Of a DNA stretch of 64,000 bases, positions 44,062 to 53,390 are shown one piece after another. The stretch spans positions 21,562 to 85,561 of the forward strand of contig JAEENX010000002.1 in the NCBI GenBank assembly GCA_016283935.1, in the 5' to 3' direction. The notes under the pieces were generated by a model. The model was not told the origin of the DNA. It ran no database searches and saw only the letters and a program-made list of their open reading frames with translations. Source of the stretch: Bacilli bacterium. GTDB taxonomy: Bacteria > Bacillota_I > Bacilli_A > RF39 > UBA660. Each line of letters starts with the position of its first letter. The first letter of the stretch is position 1. The translations under genes and the position numbers were made by a program.

Positions 44062-46614
44062 CTACTTAGTTTCATATAGATCACTACCTAAATCTGAAGA
44101 AACTTTTAATGGAACTTCTAATTTAACTATATTTTGCATTGCATCAGTTACAATATCAATTACTTTTTGTTCTTCATCTTTGATGATATCAAATACTAAT
44201 TCGTCATGTATTTGTAATAACATTTTAGATTTAATATTGTTTTCAACAAATCTCTTATCTATTTCAATCATAGCCATCTTTAATATATCAGCAGCAGTTC
44301 CTTGAATTGGAGTATTCATTGCCATTCTTTCTCCTGATTGTCTAACCATGAAATTAGATGAGAATAATTCATCAATATATCTTCTTCTCTTATATAGAGT
44401 TTCTGTATATCCTGTATTCTTTGCATCTTCAACTGTAAGATTCATATACTCTTTAACACCTGGATATAATTCATAATATTTATCAATAAATGCTTTAGCT
44501 TCTTTTGGAGAAATACCAATATTTTCTCCTAATCCAAATCCAGATATTCCATATACTATACCAAATATAACTGATTTAGCAGTTCTTCTTTGATTCTTTG
44601 TAACATCTTCAAATGGTATGTTATAAATATCAGCAGCTACTCTTGTATGAATATCTTCATCTCTTAAGAATGAATCTATTAAAGGCTTACACTTAGAAAT
44701 ATGTGCAAGTACTCTTAATTCAATTTGTGAATAGTCACATGATAAGAATTCATCATTTGAAGGTAAGAATGCTTTCTTAACTAATCTACCTAATTCATCT
44801 CTTGCAGGGATATTTTGTAAGTTAGGATCTTGAGAAGATAGTCTTCCCGTTCTTGTTAATGTTTGATTATAAATAGTATGTATTTTACCATCTTCCATGA
44901 TAAATTTATTTAATCCTTGTAAGTATGTACTATTTAATTTAGTATATTTTCTATACTCTAATATCTTAGAAATAATTGGATGATCATTTATTAGTTTTTC
45001 TAATACTTCCTCAGATGTAGAATATCCTGTTTTTGTTTTTTTAGCATGAGGTAAACTCATCTTTTCAAATAGTATTTCACCTAATTGCTTTGGTGAAGAA
45101 ATATTAAATTCTTCTCCAGCAAGTTCATATATTTCTTTTTCTATTTTAGAAATACTACCTTCTAATTCTATAGATTCTTGTTTTAATATATCTGCATCAC
45201 ATCTAATACCATCTATTTCCATCTTAGCAAGTACTTTTATAAGTGGATGTTCAATATTTTCATATAGTTCAAATTCATCTTCTAATTTTAAATCATTTAT
45301 ATATTTATCATGAGTTTCATGAATATATTTAGCTTTTAATGTTACAATTGGTTTTATATCCATATTATCTTTAATAATGTCTTTATATAAAGGTGTTACT
45401 ATTTCATCTTGATTCATTAAAATAGCTAAATCATCTTTAATATTTTTGTTTAATAAATATGCTACTAAATTTAAATCATATATAGTATTTAATCTAGTAT
45501 TTTTAGATATAACTATATTTTTCTTATAATCAAATGTATATGATTTATTATCTTTAATATAATCTAATACATTTAATACTTTTTCTTTATCTATATAGAA
45601 AGTATTAGTACCATCATATAAACCCATTCCTAATATATTAGCTACATGATAATTTTCATTATCTACTTCAATATAATAAGAAATATTTTTATCTAATGAT
45701 ATTTCATTTACATTTACTAATTCTTTATATTCATTTTTAATTTCAGTTTTTTCTTCTTTTTTATGATTTTTAACTAAAGAGAAAAATTCTAAATTATAAT
45801 AGAAATCATCTAATTTATCAGTTGGCCCATCATATTTAAGATCTTCAAATTTAACATCAATTGGAGCATCTTTAATAATAGTTGCTAACTTATATGAGAA
45901 ATATGCTGATTCTTTATTTTCAATTAATTTATCTTTTAATTTACCTTTTACACTTTCAACATTTTCATATAGATTATCTAATGTTCCATATTCTTGTAAA
46001 AGTTTTAAAGCTGTTTTTTCTCCTACTCCTGGAACACCTGGAATATTATCAGATGAATCACCCATCAATGCTTTTAAATCAATTACTTTAATTGGTTCAA
46101 TTCCATATTCTTCTTTAAATACTTCAGGAGTATATTTTATATAATCTTTTGGTCTAAGCATTTTAACAGTTGTTACATCAGTGATTAATTGAAGATAGTC
46201 ATGGTCAGATGTTACAAGTAATGCGTCCCATTCAGGGTCTTGATTAGCTCTTTCAGATAAAGTACCAATTATGTCATCAGCTTCATATCCGTCTAATTCA
46301 AGATATTTAATACCCATGGCTGTAAGCATTTCTTTTGCAATTGGCATTTGACTCTTTAATTCTTCTGGAGTCTTTTGTCTTCCTGCTTTATAATCTTTAT
46401 AAACTTCATGTCTAAACGTTTTACCAATATCAAAAGCTACTGCCATATATGAAGGTTCTTCTTCTTTTAATATCTTATTAATCATATTAGCAAATCCATA
46501 TAAAGCATTCGTTACTTGTCCTTTTGAATTCTTCATAAGATTTCCTGTATATGCTGTTGCAAAATATGATCTAAACATTAAATTGTTTCCATCCACTAAT
46601 ACTATCTTATTCAT
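44062..46614 (-). CDS. polA: DNA polymerase I
   Basis: Pol I fills gaps and removes RNA primers. The 850-residue product has the 5'-3' exonuclease/FEN domain (VDGNNLMFRSYFA start; GDSSDNIPGVPGVGEKTA), a central 3'-5' exonuclease-like domain whose acidic DxE motif is not recognisable (YYIEVDNENY), and an intact polymerase domain (DYSQIELRVLAH, RRTAKSVIFGIVYG, QIHDELVFD). Proofreading is probably absent, as in many Firmicutes. Start follows GAAGGTG. Confidence 0.97.
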   Translation of the reverse strand: MNKIVLVDGNNLMFRSYFATAYTGNLMKNSKGQVTNALYGFANMINKILKEEEPSYMAVAFDIGKTFRHEVYKDYKAGRQKTPEELKSQMPIAKEMLTAMGIKYLELDGYEADDIIGTLSERANQDPEWDALLVTSDHDYLQLITDVTTVKMLRPKDYIKYTPEVFKEEYGIEPIKVIDLKALMGDSSDNIPGVPGVGEKTALKLLQEYGTLDNLYENVESVKGKLKDKLIENKESAYFSYKLATIIKDAPIDVKFEDLKYDGPTDKLDDFYYNLEFFSLVKNHKKEEKTEIKNEYKELVNVNEISLDKNISYYIEVDNENYHVANILGMGLYDGTNTFYIDKEKVLNVLDYIKDNKSYTFDYKKNIVISKNTRLNTIYDLNLVAYLLNKNIKDDLAILMNQDEIVTPLYKDIIKDNMDIKPIVTLKAKYIHETHDKYINDLKLEDEFELYENIEHPLIKVLAKMEIDGIRCDADILKQESIELEGSISKIEKEIYELAGEEFNISSPKQLGEILFEKMSLPHAKKTKTGYSTSEEVLEKLINDHPIISKILEYRKYTKLNSTYLQGLNKFIMEDGKIHTIYNQTLTRTGRLSSQDPNLQNIPARDELGRLVKKAFLPSNDEFLSCDYSQIELRVLAHISKCKPLIDSFLRDEDIHTRVAADIYNIPFEDVTKNQRRTAKSVIFGIVYGISGFGLGENIGISPKEAKAFIDKYYELYPGVKEYMNLTVEDAKNTGYTETLYKRRRYIDELFSSNFMVRQSGERMAMNTPIQGTAADILKMAMIEIDKRFVENNIKSKMLLQIHDELVFDIIKDEEQKVIDIVTDAMQNIVKLEVPLKVSSDLGSDLYETK

Positions 46615-46633
46615 AAAATCACCTTCTTTAGTT

Positions 46634-46642
46634 ATTATAACA
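46634..46642 (-). promoter_or_regulatory. Extended -10 promoter of polA
   Basis: TGTTATAAT on the minus strand, 20 bases before the start codon. Confidence 0.6.
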
Positions 46643-46644
46643 TA

Positions 46645-46674
46645 TAAAAAGATGAGTTTAATTAAAACTCATCT
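46645..46674 (-). terminator. Terminator of the dockerin-cohesin operon
   Basis: Ten-bp stem AGATGAGTTT/AAACTCATCT with short U tract on the minus strand; overlaps the cohesin gene stop. Confidence 0.75.
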
Positions 46675-48386
46675 CTATCTAATAATTTCTTTTGTTCTTT
46701 TGATTCTTTCTTAGCTCTTCTTTTTTCTTCTTTAGCTAATCTTTTTAATTCTCTTTTTGATAATTCTGGTTCTTCTTCTACATCAGATGATTTAGTTTCA
46801 GCGATTTCATCTAAGTTAATTTTTTTAGTTTTAATAAATGTATCATCATCTAATTCATCTTCTATAGATTTTTTCATTTCTCTTCTTGGTTCTTTTTTAT
46901 CATTTTCAATTTTTTCTAATAATCCATTTATTTTTTCAGTGTTACCAGATGGAACTTCTTCTACTTCATCTTCCTCTGGTTCTTCATCATATAATAAACT
47001 TTGTAATTTACTTTTTTTCTTTGCTTTTTTTGGTTCTTCTTTTACTTCTTCTATTTTAATTTCTTCTACTAAATCAGGTTCTTCTTTTTCAGCTTTCTTT
47101 TTCTTAGAAGGCTTTCTAAATATAATTATTAAAAGTAAAAGAATAATTACTCCAATTCCACCTAATATAATATATCTATACATATTAATTTGATTCTTAT
47201 AATAATCTGATTCTTCATCATTGTAAGGCATTAATGTTCCATCAGTTATATAGTATGTATATATACCACTGTCAGCTGTAGTGGCATCTATACCTTCAAT
47301 AATCGCATATTCAGCATCATCTTTTATTACTAATGCTTTATATGTATTACCTTTTATTTCAATTTCTTTTACAATATAGTTTTTAAAATCATTATTATTT
47401 TCAATGTTAACTGGAATAATTCCTTTTGAATCATATGTTAATTCTATATATGGACGTAATACTTTTCCATTTTCAAAGACATATGTAAATACATCTCCAC
47501 TTTCATTTTTAACACCTACAACTGTTATATTTGTAATATCAGAATGTAATGCAGGTATTTCATCTTCACCATATTTAACTGTTGTTTCAACCATGCCTGT
47601 TAATTCAGTTGGAAGATTATCTTTTCTTCTAATAATAGATAATTCTTTATTACCAACACTTACTTTAATAGGATCTAATTCTTTTCTTGTAACAGTTAAT
47701 GTATAAGTTAAACTATTTCCCTTTTGAGCTGTTACTACTATTTCAAATTTATTTGGTCCTTCTACTAATGTTTTTTCACCAGTTCCAGTTAAAGATGCAT
47801 TTGAATCATTTACTCTAGCATTAATTGTTACTTTTTCTACAGAGTTTTCTACTTCTAATGAATATTCATATTTTTCTTTATCAAATTCAGGAGTTACTGA
47901 ATATCCTTCTACTCCTAAAGATTTTAAATATGCATCTTTTGAATAAGAAGCTTCAATTTCTTCTTGAGTCTTTAATGTTACAGTTTTTGAACCATTAGAC
48001 ATAGACATGTTTGATTCATCATTATAAGCATATACATCTGATGATGTTACTCTTATTGTTGTTGAACCAGATTTTAATACTTTAAATTTATAAGTATATG
48101 ATTTAGATTTTACTCCACCAGATCCTGAATAATTAACAGCATGAGTTCCACCTGATTCAGCAGTACTTGATGTTAATTGTAAATAGGATTTATCATATGA
48201 AACGTCAAATTCCCATGATCCTATTGGTGTACTTGAAGACATTGTTACTGTAACAGTTAATTGATTTCCAACTACACCAGTTGAAGCACTTGAAACAGCC
48301 AATGTTCCAGATGCAGCAAATACAATATTTGGAACAAATAATACTGCTGCAATAATTGTTAATAAAATCTTTCTATATTTTTTCAT
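46662..48386 (-). CDS. Membrane-anchored cohesin-domain protein
   Basis: A 574-residue protein: signal peptide (1-25), a cohesin domain (about 26-145; SWEFDVSYDKSYLQLTSS, YTYKFKVLKSGSTTIRV), a cadherin-like beta domain (YSLEVENSVEKVTINARVND), a further extracellular part, one membrane helix (about 403-423) and a charged cytoplasmic tail of about 150 residues rich in Glu, Lys and Arg. The gene starts three bases after the dockerin-bearing hydrolase gene, whose last codons supply its ribosome site AAGGAG. I infer that it is the receptor that docks that hydrolase at the membrane. Confidence 0.85.
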   Translation of the reverse strand: MKKYRKILLTIIAAVLFVPNIVFAASGTLAVSSASTGVVGNQLTVTVTMSSSTPIGSWEFDVSYDKSYLQLTSSTAESGGTHAVNYSGSGGVKSKSYTYKFKVLKSGSTTIRVTSSDVYAYNDESNMSMSNGSKTVTLKTQEEIEASYSKDAYLKSLGVEGYSVTPEFDKEKYEYSLEVENSVEKVTINARVNDSNASLTGTGEKTLVEGPNKFEIVVTAQKGNSLTYTLTVTRKELDPIKVSVGNKELSIIRRKDNLPTELTGMVETTVKYGEDEIPALHSDITNITVVGVKNESGDVFTYVFENGKVLRPYIELTYDSKGIIPVNIENNNDFKNYIVKEIEIKGNTYKALVIKDDAEYAIIEGIDATTADSGIYTYYITDGTLMPYNDEESDYYKNQINMYRYIILGGIGVIILLLLIIIFRKPSKKKKAEKEEPDLVEEIKIEEVKEEPKKAKKKSKLQSLLYDEEPEEDEVEEVPSGNTEKINGLLEKIENDKKEPRREMKKSIEDELDDDTFIKTKKINLDEIAETKSSDVEEEPELSKRELKRLAKEEKRRAKKESKEQKKLLDRDEF

Positions 48387-48389
48387 ATT

Positions 48390-50177
48390 CTACAACTCCT
48401 TTTGTCCTAGTATATTTTTTTGAATTTGTAATAAATCTAGCGCATTTACTTTGCCATCTCCTGATGGGTCAGCAGCTTGAGAATAAACTCCAGATAAACT
48501 CTTTTGTCCTAAAATGCTCTTTTGAATTTGTAACAAGTCTAATGCATTTACTTTGCCATCTCCTGATGCATCACCTTTTACTACTACATTAAATGATGTT
48601 GTACCTGCACTTGATGTTACTTTAACAGTCATGCCTGTTCCAATTGAGCCTGATGTAACTCGATTATTTCCTGAATATATTTCAACTGTTCCACCTTGAG
48701 AAGATATTCTTCCAGCAAAGTCTGAAATATTAGTATCTTTATGTACATTTGTAATTGTTGTACCACTTAAAGAATATCCTGAAGAAACTACCATAGTAGA
48801 TGGAGATAATCCAGTATTAGTGTTATTTGTATCTCCTGTTGCTCCTTGTGATGAATTATCTATTTGGGCACTTGTGTTTGAATAAACAGGTATTACAAAT
48901 TTAAATCCTAATGATAATTTACCCATTGAATTGTAAGCATTATATAATGTTTTTCCTTCAGATACTGGAGCTTCTACATTTGTCATATATTGATGTGTAG
49001 ATGCTGAGTGAGTACTCTTTGGATTAAAGTTAAATTTATTAAAATACATTGTTTGTTGTCCAACATTAATATAATAATTATATGTCCATTTAGCTCCACC
49101 TGTTACAGCAACTTGTCTAGCTGTATTTTGATCATATTGTGGTCCACCCCAACCTTGCTTAAATGCATATGCTAAAGCTCTTTGAGTTACTCCATCTCCA
49201 TCAGACGCACCAATGTTATAGAAATTATAATAGTTATCAACACTTGATCGTCCTGATGAACTCTTAGACCAACCTGAACTAGGATTATAGTAATATCCAT
49301 ATCTAGTTGTATAGTTACCAGATAATGCTGATTGTAATTGTCCTTTATAATTTCCGCTTGATAATTTACCTGTTCCTAACTCTACTCTAACTCTTGCAGC
49401 TAAGAATGTTGCAGATGCTCCTGATTCAGGAGATGCATTTGCAATATAAGTTGGTAATGCTGGAATAAATCCTAATAAAGTTGAATTAGACATCTTTTGA
49501 ACCAAATCAGTATAATATGGTCTTATATTTTCATTTATATAAGCTGATTCAAACATGAATATATTTTGTTCATCTAAGAAATTAAGTGGATTCATATAAT
49601 ATGCAAGTGCTGCTTGAGATGCACCTGTATATCCTGAGTCATATGATTTACCACATGTATTATCTTGGAAATCAGCTCTTGTACTTGTACTAATTGAATT
49701 TTTACATGCTTCTTTTTGAACAGCAGCAGCAAAGTCATATCCTGTATTTACTGCTTCAAATGTCCAGGCTGGATATTTAGCTTTTAATGTACATAATGAA
49801 TTCCAATATGTTTCAGGAAAACCAGCAGCTTTTAATTCAGCCTCACATGCTGATTTAGCTTCAGCTGTTATTACAACTGGAGTTGTGTTAACAACTTTAC
49901 CATATGTAGAACAAAAATATGCTTCTTGTCCATTATATTTTATTTTATACCAATATCCTGAATCACATCCTCCTTGTGTTTTAACTAAATCAGTAGTAAC
50001 TAAATCAAATCTATCTCCTACATTAGCTCTCTTTAAAACTTGAGTACCTGACGTAGATGGACCTGTTCTAATTGCTACATCTGATCCTGTTGATTCAAGA
50101 TATGTTTCTGCATATACAGGAAGAGAAATAATTGTTAATAACATGATAAAAATAAACAATAATTGTTTGTTTTTCAT
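48390..50177 (-). CDS. Secreted cell-wall hydrolase with C-terminal dockerin
   Basis: A 595-residue secreted protein: signal peptide (1-23), SH3b-type wall-binding domain (VAIRTGPSTSGTQVLKRANV), a glucosaminidase-like catalytic region (about 110-410; LAARVRVELGTGKLSSGNY, YYNFYNIGASDGDGVTQRAL), a small beta domain, and a type I dockerin at 531-595 with two calcium loops, both reading D-x-SGDGKVNALD (536-547 and 570-581) followed by LLQIQK. It should cut the N-acetylglucosamine bond in peptidoglycan. The downstream gene encodes a cohesin, so it is probably held at the cell surface non-covalently. Confidence 0.88.
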   Translation of the reverse strand: MKNKQLLFIFIMLLTIISLPVYAETYLESTGSDVAIRTGPSTSGTQVLKRANVGDRFDLVTTDLVKTQGGCDSGYWYKIKYNGQEAYFCSTYGKVVNTTPVVITAEAKSACEAELKAAGFPETYWNSLCTLKAKYPAWTFEAVNTGYDFAAAVQKEACKNSISTSTRADFQDNTCGKSYDSGYTGASQAALAYYMNPLNFLDEQNIFMFESAYINENIRPYYTDLVQKMSNSTLLGFIPALPTYIANASPESGASATFLAARVRVELGTGKLSSGNYKGQLQSALSGNYTTRYGYYYNPSSGWSKSSSGRSSVDNYYNFYNIGASDGDGVTQRALAYAFKQGWGGPQYDQNTARQVAVTGGAKWTYNYYINVGQQTMYFNKFNFNPKSTHSASTHQYMTNVEAPVSEGKTLYNAYNSMGKLSLGFKFVIPVYSNTSAQIDNSSQGATGDTNNTNTGLSPSTMVVSSGYSLSGTTITNVHKDTNISDFAGRISSQGGTVEIYSGNNRVTSGSIGTGMTVKVTSSAGTTSFNVVVKGDASGDGKVNALDLLQIQKSILGQKSLSGVYSQAADPSGDGKVNALDLLQIQKNILGQKEL

Positions 50178-50225
50178 ATATTACTCCTCCTTCCAGTGTA
50201 TAATTTTGCATTTTAATCTATTTTA

Positions 50226-50234
50226 ATTATAACA
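50226..50234 (-). promoter_or_regulatory. Extended -10 promoter of the dockerin-cohesin operon
   Basis: TGTTATAAT on the minus strand. Upstream, near 50271-50288, TGTAAA occurs twice in direct repeat with four bases between, close to (but one base shorter than) a WalR-type box. Confidence 0.55.
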
Positions 50235-50287
50235 AACATATACTCTATTACTATGAAACCTAGGATAATTTTACAAAGGTTTACAAA

Positions 50288-50314
50288 ATAAAAAGAAGTG
50301 ATTTCTCACTTCTA
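50288..50314 (-). terminator. Intrinsic terminator
   Basis: Minus-strand stem AGAAGTGA/TCACTTCT with U tract after the coiled-coil gene. Confidence 0.75.
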
Positions 50315-52105
50315 TAATTTATCAATTACTGCTCCGTTTTTATCTAAGCATCTAATCAAATCTTCTTCATCATACTTATCAAGTACTTCATTAAAGTTTG
50401 TTGGATTCATTGTAAATCTTGTTGGATGATTAATGAATATTCCAATTGGATCTTTAACTCCAAGTCTCTTAATAGTTTCGAAGTTATCTTTAACTAATTC
50501 AGGGAAAGCATTAATAGTAATATATCTTCTACCAGCAGCTTTCTTTAATACTTTAGTTTGTTCATCAGTTAATTGAAGATATTCTTGAATGATGTCTTCT
50601 TTAAGTGGCATAGCACTTACTAAGATATCTGCCATTTCTCTATCTTTATCGTTTTCTACTTCTCTCTTTAATCTATCTGTATCAATTTCTCTGAAGTTCT
50701 TAATATATTTATCAATTTCTTCAGGAGTTGCAGATGTCTTAAGTAATAAGTTAGTAACTATTTCTTTATTATCTGATCCTAAATCTTCAGTTATTGGAAC
50801 GATTTCAGGTTCTTTTTCTACTTCTTCTTCAGTAGTTTCTTCTTCAGATTCTTCTTCATCTTCAAATCCTGGAACAGTGAAATCATCTTGGAAGTATTTA
50901 TCCATATTTTCTTCATCTGTTTCTTCAACTTCAGGTTCTTCTTCAGATGTTTCATCTTCTTCTACAACTTCTTCATTTTCTTCTTCATTTTCTTTTTGTT
51001 CGTCTAAATGAAGTTCTTCATTTACATCATCAAATGAAATTAAGAAATCATCAAAGTTAATATCACTTTCTTCTTGTTCAGATTCAGTTGTTTCTTCAAC
51101 TTCTTCATTTTCTTCTTCGTTTTCTTCAACTTCTTCAGTTGGTTCTTCATCTGGTAAAGAAATTTCAGTTGTAGCATATACAGCATCATAGTTTTCTTCA
51201 GTTGGAACTTCTTCATCAACAATTGGTTCTTCTACTACTTCTTCAGGAGCTGGTTCTTGAACTTTATTATCTCCTGTTGCAGTTAAAACATCGTTTCCAT
51301 CTATATAATCCATCATTCCTACATATTTACCACTTGAAATGATATCTTTTCCTGTAGAAATAATTGATTCTAATGTATCTGTCATTGAATCTGAATTAAC
51401 TTTATTTTCTTCATCAATTAATTCAGCAAATTCTTCATCAAATTCTTCTTTATTATTTAAAGCTTTTTCTACTAATTTAGCATCCGGTTCAGTATTTGAA
51501 ATATCAGCAATTTCTTCAAATATTTTTCCATCTGCGATTTTATTTATATCTACTTCTTCTATTTCTTCTTCATCATAGTTAGGTACGCAATAACCTTCTA
51601 ATTCATCAACATGGTATGTAGTAAAATCAATCATGTTAGAAATATTAGTTTCATAGTAGTTAAGTAGTGTATTAGTTTTTAATAGATCTTCTTCAGCAGC
51701 AGCTCTTCTAGCTTTTAATTCAATTAATTCGTCTTTTAAATCATGAGCTTTATCAGTAATATCTAATATTCTCTTACCTTGAACAGAGATAGCCCTTCTC
51801 TTTTCAATAATCTTAGAATTAATTTCTTTATTACCTGCGTTTAAAATTTCTCTAAAATCTTTTCCATCAAATTTTTGATTTAAGTCTTCTAGGTCTTTTT
51901 CTAAATCTTTAATTTCTGCTTCTGATCTTGCTATTTTAGATTTTGCATCTTCAACATTATTTTTATATTCTTGAGCTACATCTACTTTTCTATCCATTTC
52001 TGCTTTTATAGTATTTAATAATTCTTCTGTAGATGCTTTATGATCTTTAATACCACTCACTACTGATTTAAGATTGTCATTAATGACAGCAATCATCTTC
52101 TCCAT
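50312..52105 (-). CDS. Coiled-coil acidic cytosolic protein
   Basis: A 597-residue protein from ATG 52105 (AGGAAGG eight bases upstream); a longer reading overlaps the divergent gene. Residues 1-180 are heptad-rich coiled coil, 200-450 are extremely acidic (Glu runs, little order) and the last 140 residues are a compact helical domain (EYLQLTDEQTKVLKKAAGRR). No signal or membrane helix. Family unknown; the layout suggests a scaffold. Transcribed alone. Confidence 0.75.
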   Translation of the reverse strand: MEKMIAVINDNLKSVVSGIKDHKASTEELLNTIKAEMDRKVDVAQEYKNNVEDAKSKIARSEAEIKDLEKDLEDLNQKFDGKDFREILNAGNKEINSKIIEKRRAISVQGKRILDITDKAHDLKDELIELKARRAAAEEDLLKTNTLLNYYETNISNMIDFTTYHVDELEGYCVPNYDEEEIEEVDINKIADGKIFEEIADISNTEPDAKLVEKALNNKEEFDEEFAELIDEENKVNSDSMTDTLESIISTGKDIISSGKYVGMMDYIDGNDVLTATGDNKVQEPAPEEVVEEPIVDEEVPTEENYDAVYATTEISLPDEEPTEEVEENEEENEEVEETTESEQEESDINFDDFLISFDDVNEELHLDEQKENEEENEEVVEEDETSEEEPEVEETDEENMDKYFQDDFTVPGFEDEEESEEETTEEEVEKEPEIVPITEDLGSDNKEIVTNLLLKTSATPEEIDKYIKNFREIDTDRLKREVENDKDREMADILVSAMPLKEDIIQEYLQLTDEQTKVLKKAAGRRYITINAFPELVKDNFETIKRLGVKDPIGIFINHPTRFTMNPTNFNEVLDKYDEEDLIRCLDKNGAVIDKL

Positions 52106-52215
52106 ATTGTATACCTTCCTATTCTCTTCTAAAATTATATCAAAAAGAAAAATATATGTAAATAAATATTTATCTTTTTTATTATTTATAATATTATTAG
52201 TTTGAGGTGTAAAAC

Positions 52216-53343
52216 ATGGACAGAGAATTAATAAAAAATAATATGTTGAGTAATGAAAAAACTTTAAGTAAGAATGCATGCTTTAATAAAGATGCTATTA
52301 GATTAGTAGAAAAAAATGATGATGATATTAGACCTGAATTCTATAGAGATATAGATAAAATAATCTACTCTCTTGCTTATACTAGATACATTGATAAGAC
52401 TCAAGTATTTAGTCATAAAAAGAATGATCATATAACTAAGAGAATAATTCATGTTCAATTTGTATCTAAAATTGCAAGAACTATAGGAAGAGCTTTAAAT
52501 CTAAATGAGGATTTAATTGAAGCAATTGCTTTGGCTCATGATATTGGTCATGTTCCATATGGACATGTGGGAGAAAGATATTTAAATGAAATATCTCTAG
52601 CTCATGGTGAAGGATATTTTATGCATAATGTCGAATCTGTTAGAGATTTAATGGTATTAGAAAAAAATGGTAAAGGTTTAAATTTAACTATTCAAACATT
52701 AGATGGCGCTTTATGCCATAATGGTGAATTCCTACAAGATAAATATAAACCTATTTCTAAGACTAAAGAACAATTCTTAAATGATTATGAAATGTGTTAT
52801 AAAGAAAAAGATTATGCATCTAAATTAGTTCCGATGACTATGGAAGGATGCGTAGTTAGAATCTCTGATATAATCGGATATCTTGGAAGAGATATTGAAG
52901 ATGCTGTTAGATTAAATGTATTAAATAAAGAAGATATTCCTGATTCAATAAAAGATATTTTAGGAGATGGAAATGGTCAAATCGTTGATACTATAGTAAA
53001 TGATATTATTGAAAATTCATTTGGAAAAGATTATATTTCAATGAGTCCTAGAATATATCAAGCTATAGCTGATTTAAAAGATTATAATTATAAACATATA
53101 TATGGAGTTGCTAATTCAACTCAAGAAAAAGAACATGTTAGAGAAATGTTTAATGTATTATTTGATTCATTACTAGAAGATATAAAAAATAATAATGAAA
53201 AATCTCGTATTTATATTAACTTTATAAATGACATGACTGATGAATATAAAAACAATACTACTCCTGAAAGAATGGTTATAGACTATATTGCAGGAATGAC
53301 TGATGATTATTTTCAATCAGAATATTTACAAGCTATTAAATAG
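52216..53343 (+). CDS. dGTPase-like HD-domain phosphohydrolase
   Basis: A 375-residue HD protein resembling deoxyguanosine triphosphate triphosphohydrolases: KRIIHVQFVSKIARTIGRAL, then AIALAHDIGHVPYGHVGER with the metal-binding His-Asp, and further His (DGALCHNGEF) and Asp residues (VVRISDIIGYLGRD). It may hydrolyse dNTPs; exact substrate is uncertain. Plus-strand, divergent from the coiled-coil gene, with ribosome site GAGGTG and its own terminator. Confidence 0.85.
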   Translation: MDRELIKNNMLSNEKTLSKNACFNKDAIRLVEKNDDDIRPEFYRDIDKIIYSLAYTRYIDKTQVFSHKKNDHITKRIIHVQFVSKIARTIGRALNLNEDLIEAIALAHDIGHVPYGHVGERYLNEISLAHGEGYFMHNVESVRDLMVLEKNGKGLNLTIQTLDGALCHNGEFLQDKYKPISKTKEQFLNDYEMCYKEKDYASKLVPMTMEGCVVRISDIIGYLGRDIEDAVRLNVLNKEDIPDSIKDILGDGNGQIVDTIVNDIIENSFGKDYISMSPRIYQAIADLKDYNYKHIYGVANSTQEKEHVREMFNVLFDSLLEDIKNNNEKSRIYINFINDMTDEYKNNTTPERMVIDYIAGMTDDYFQSEYLQAIK

Positions 53344-53354
53344 CTTGTTTTTTT
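53329..53354 (+). terminator. Terminator of the dGTPase-like gene
   Basis: Stem CAAGCTA/TAGCTTG with a short loop and T7, overlapping the stop codon on the plus strand. Confidence 0.8.
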
Positions 53355-53360
53355 ATGCAT

Positions 53361-53390
53361 AAAAAAAGAACTTATTTAAGTTCTTTTTAT
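53361..53390 (-). terminator. Intrinsic terminator
   Basis: Minus-strand stem AAAGAACTT/AAGTTCTTT with U7, over the stop at 53387. Confidence 0.8.

Noticed and set aside
50589..51011. Plus-strand Ser-rich frame
   Set aside because: Mirror of the Glu/Asp-rich region of the minus-strand gene; poly-Ser is what antisense GAA/GAT codons give.
52106..52279. N-terminal extension of the coiled-coil protein
   Set aside because: It overlaps the start of the divergent dGTPase-like gene; ATG 52105 has a strong ribosome site.
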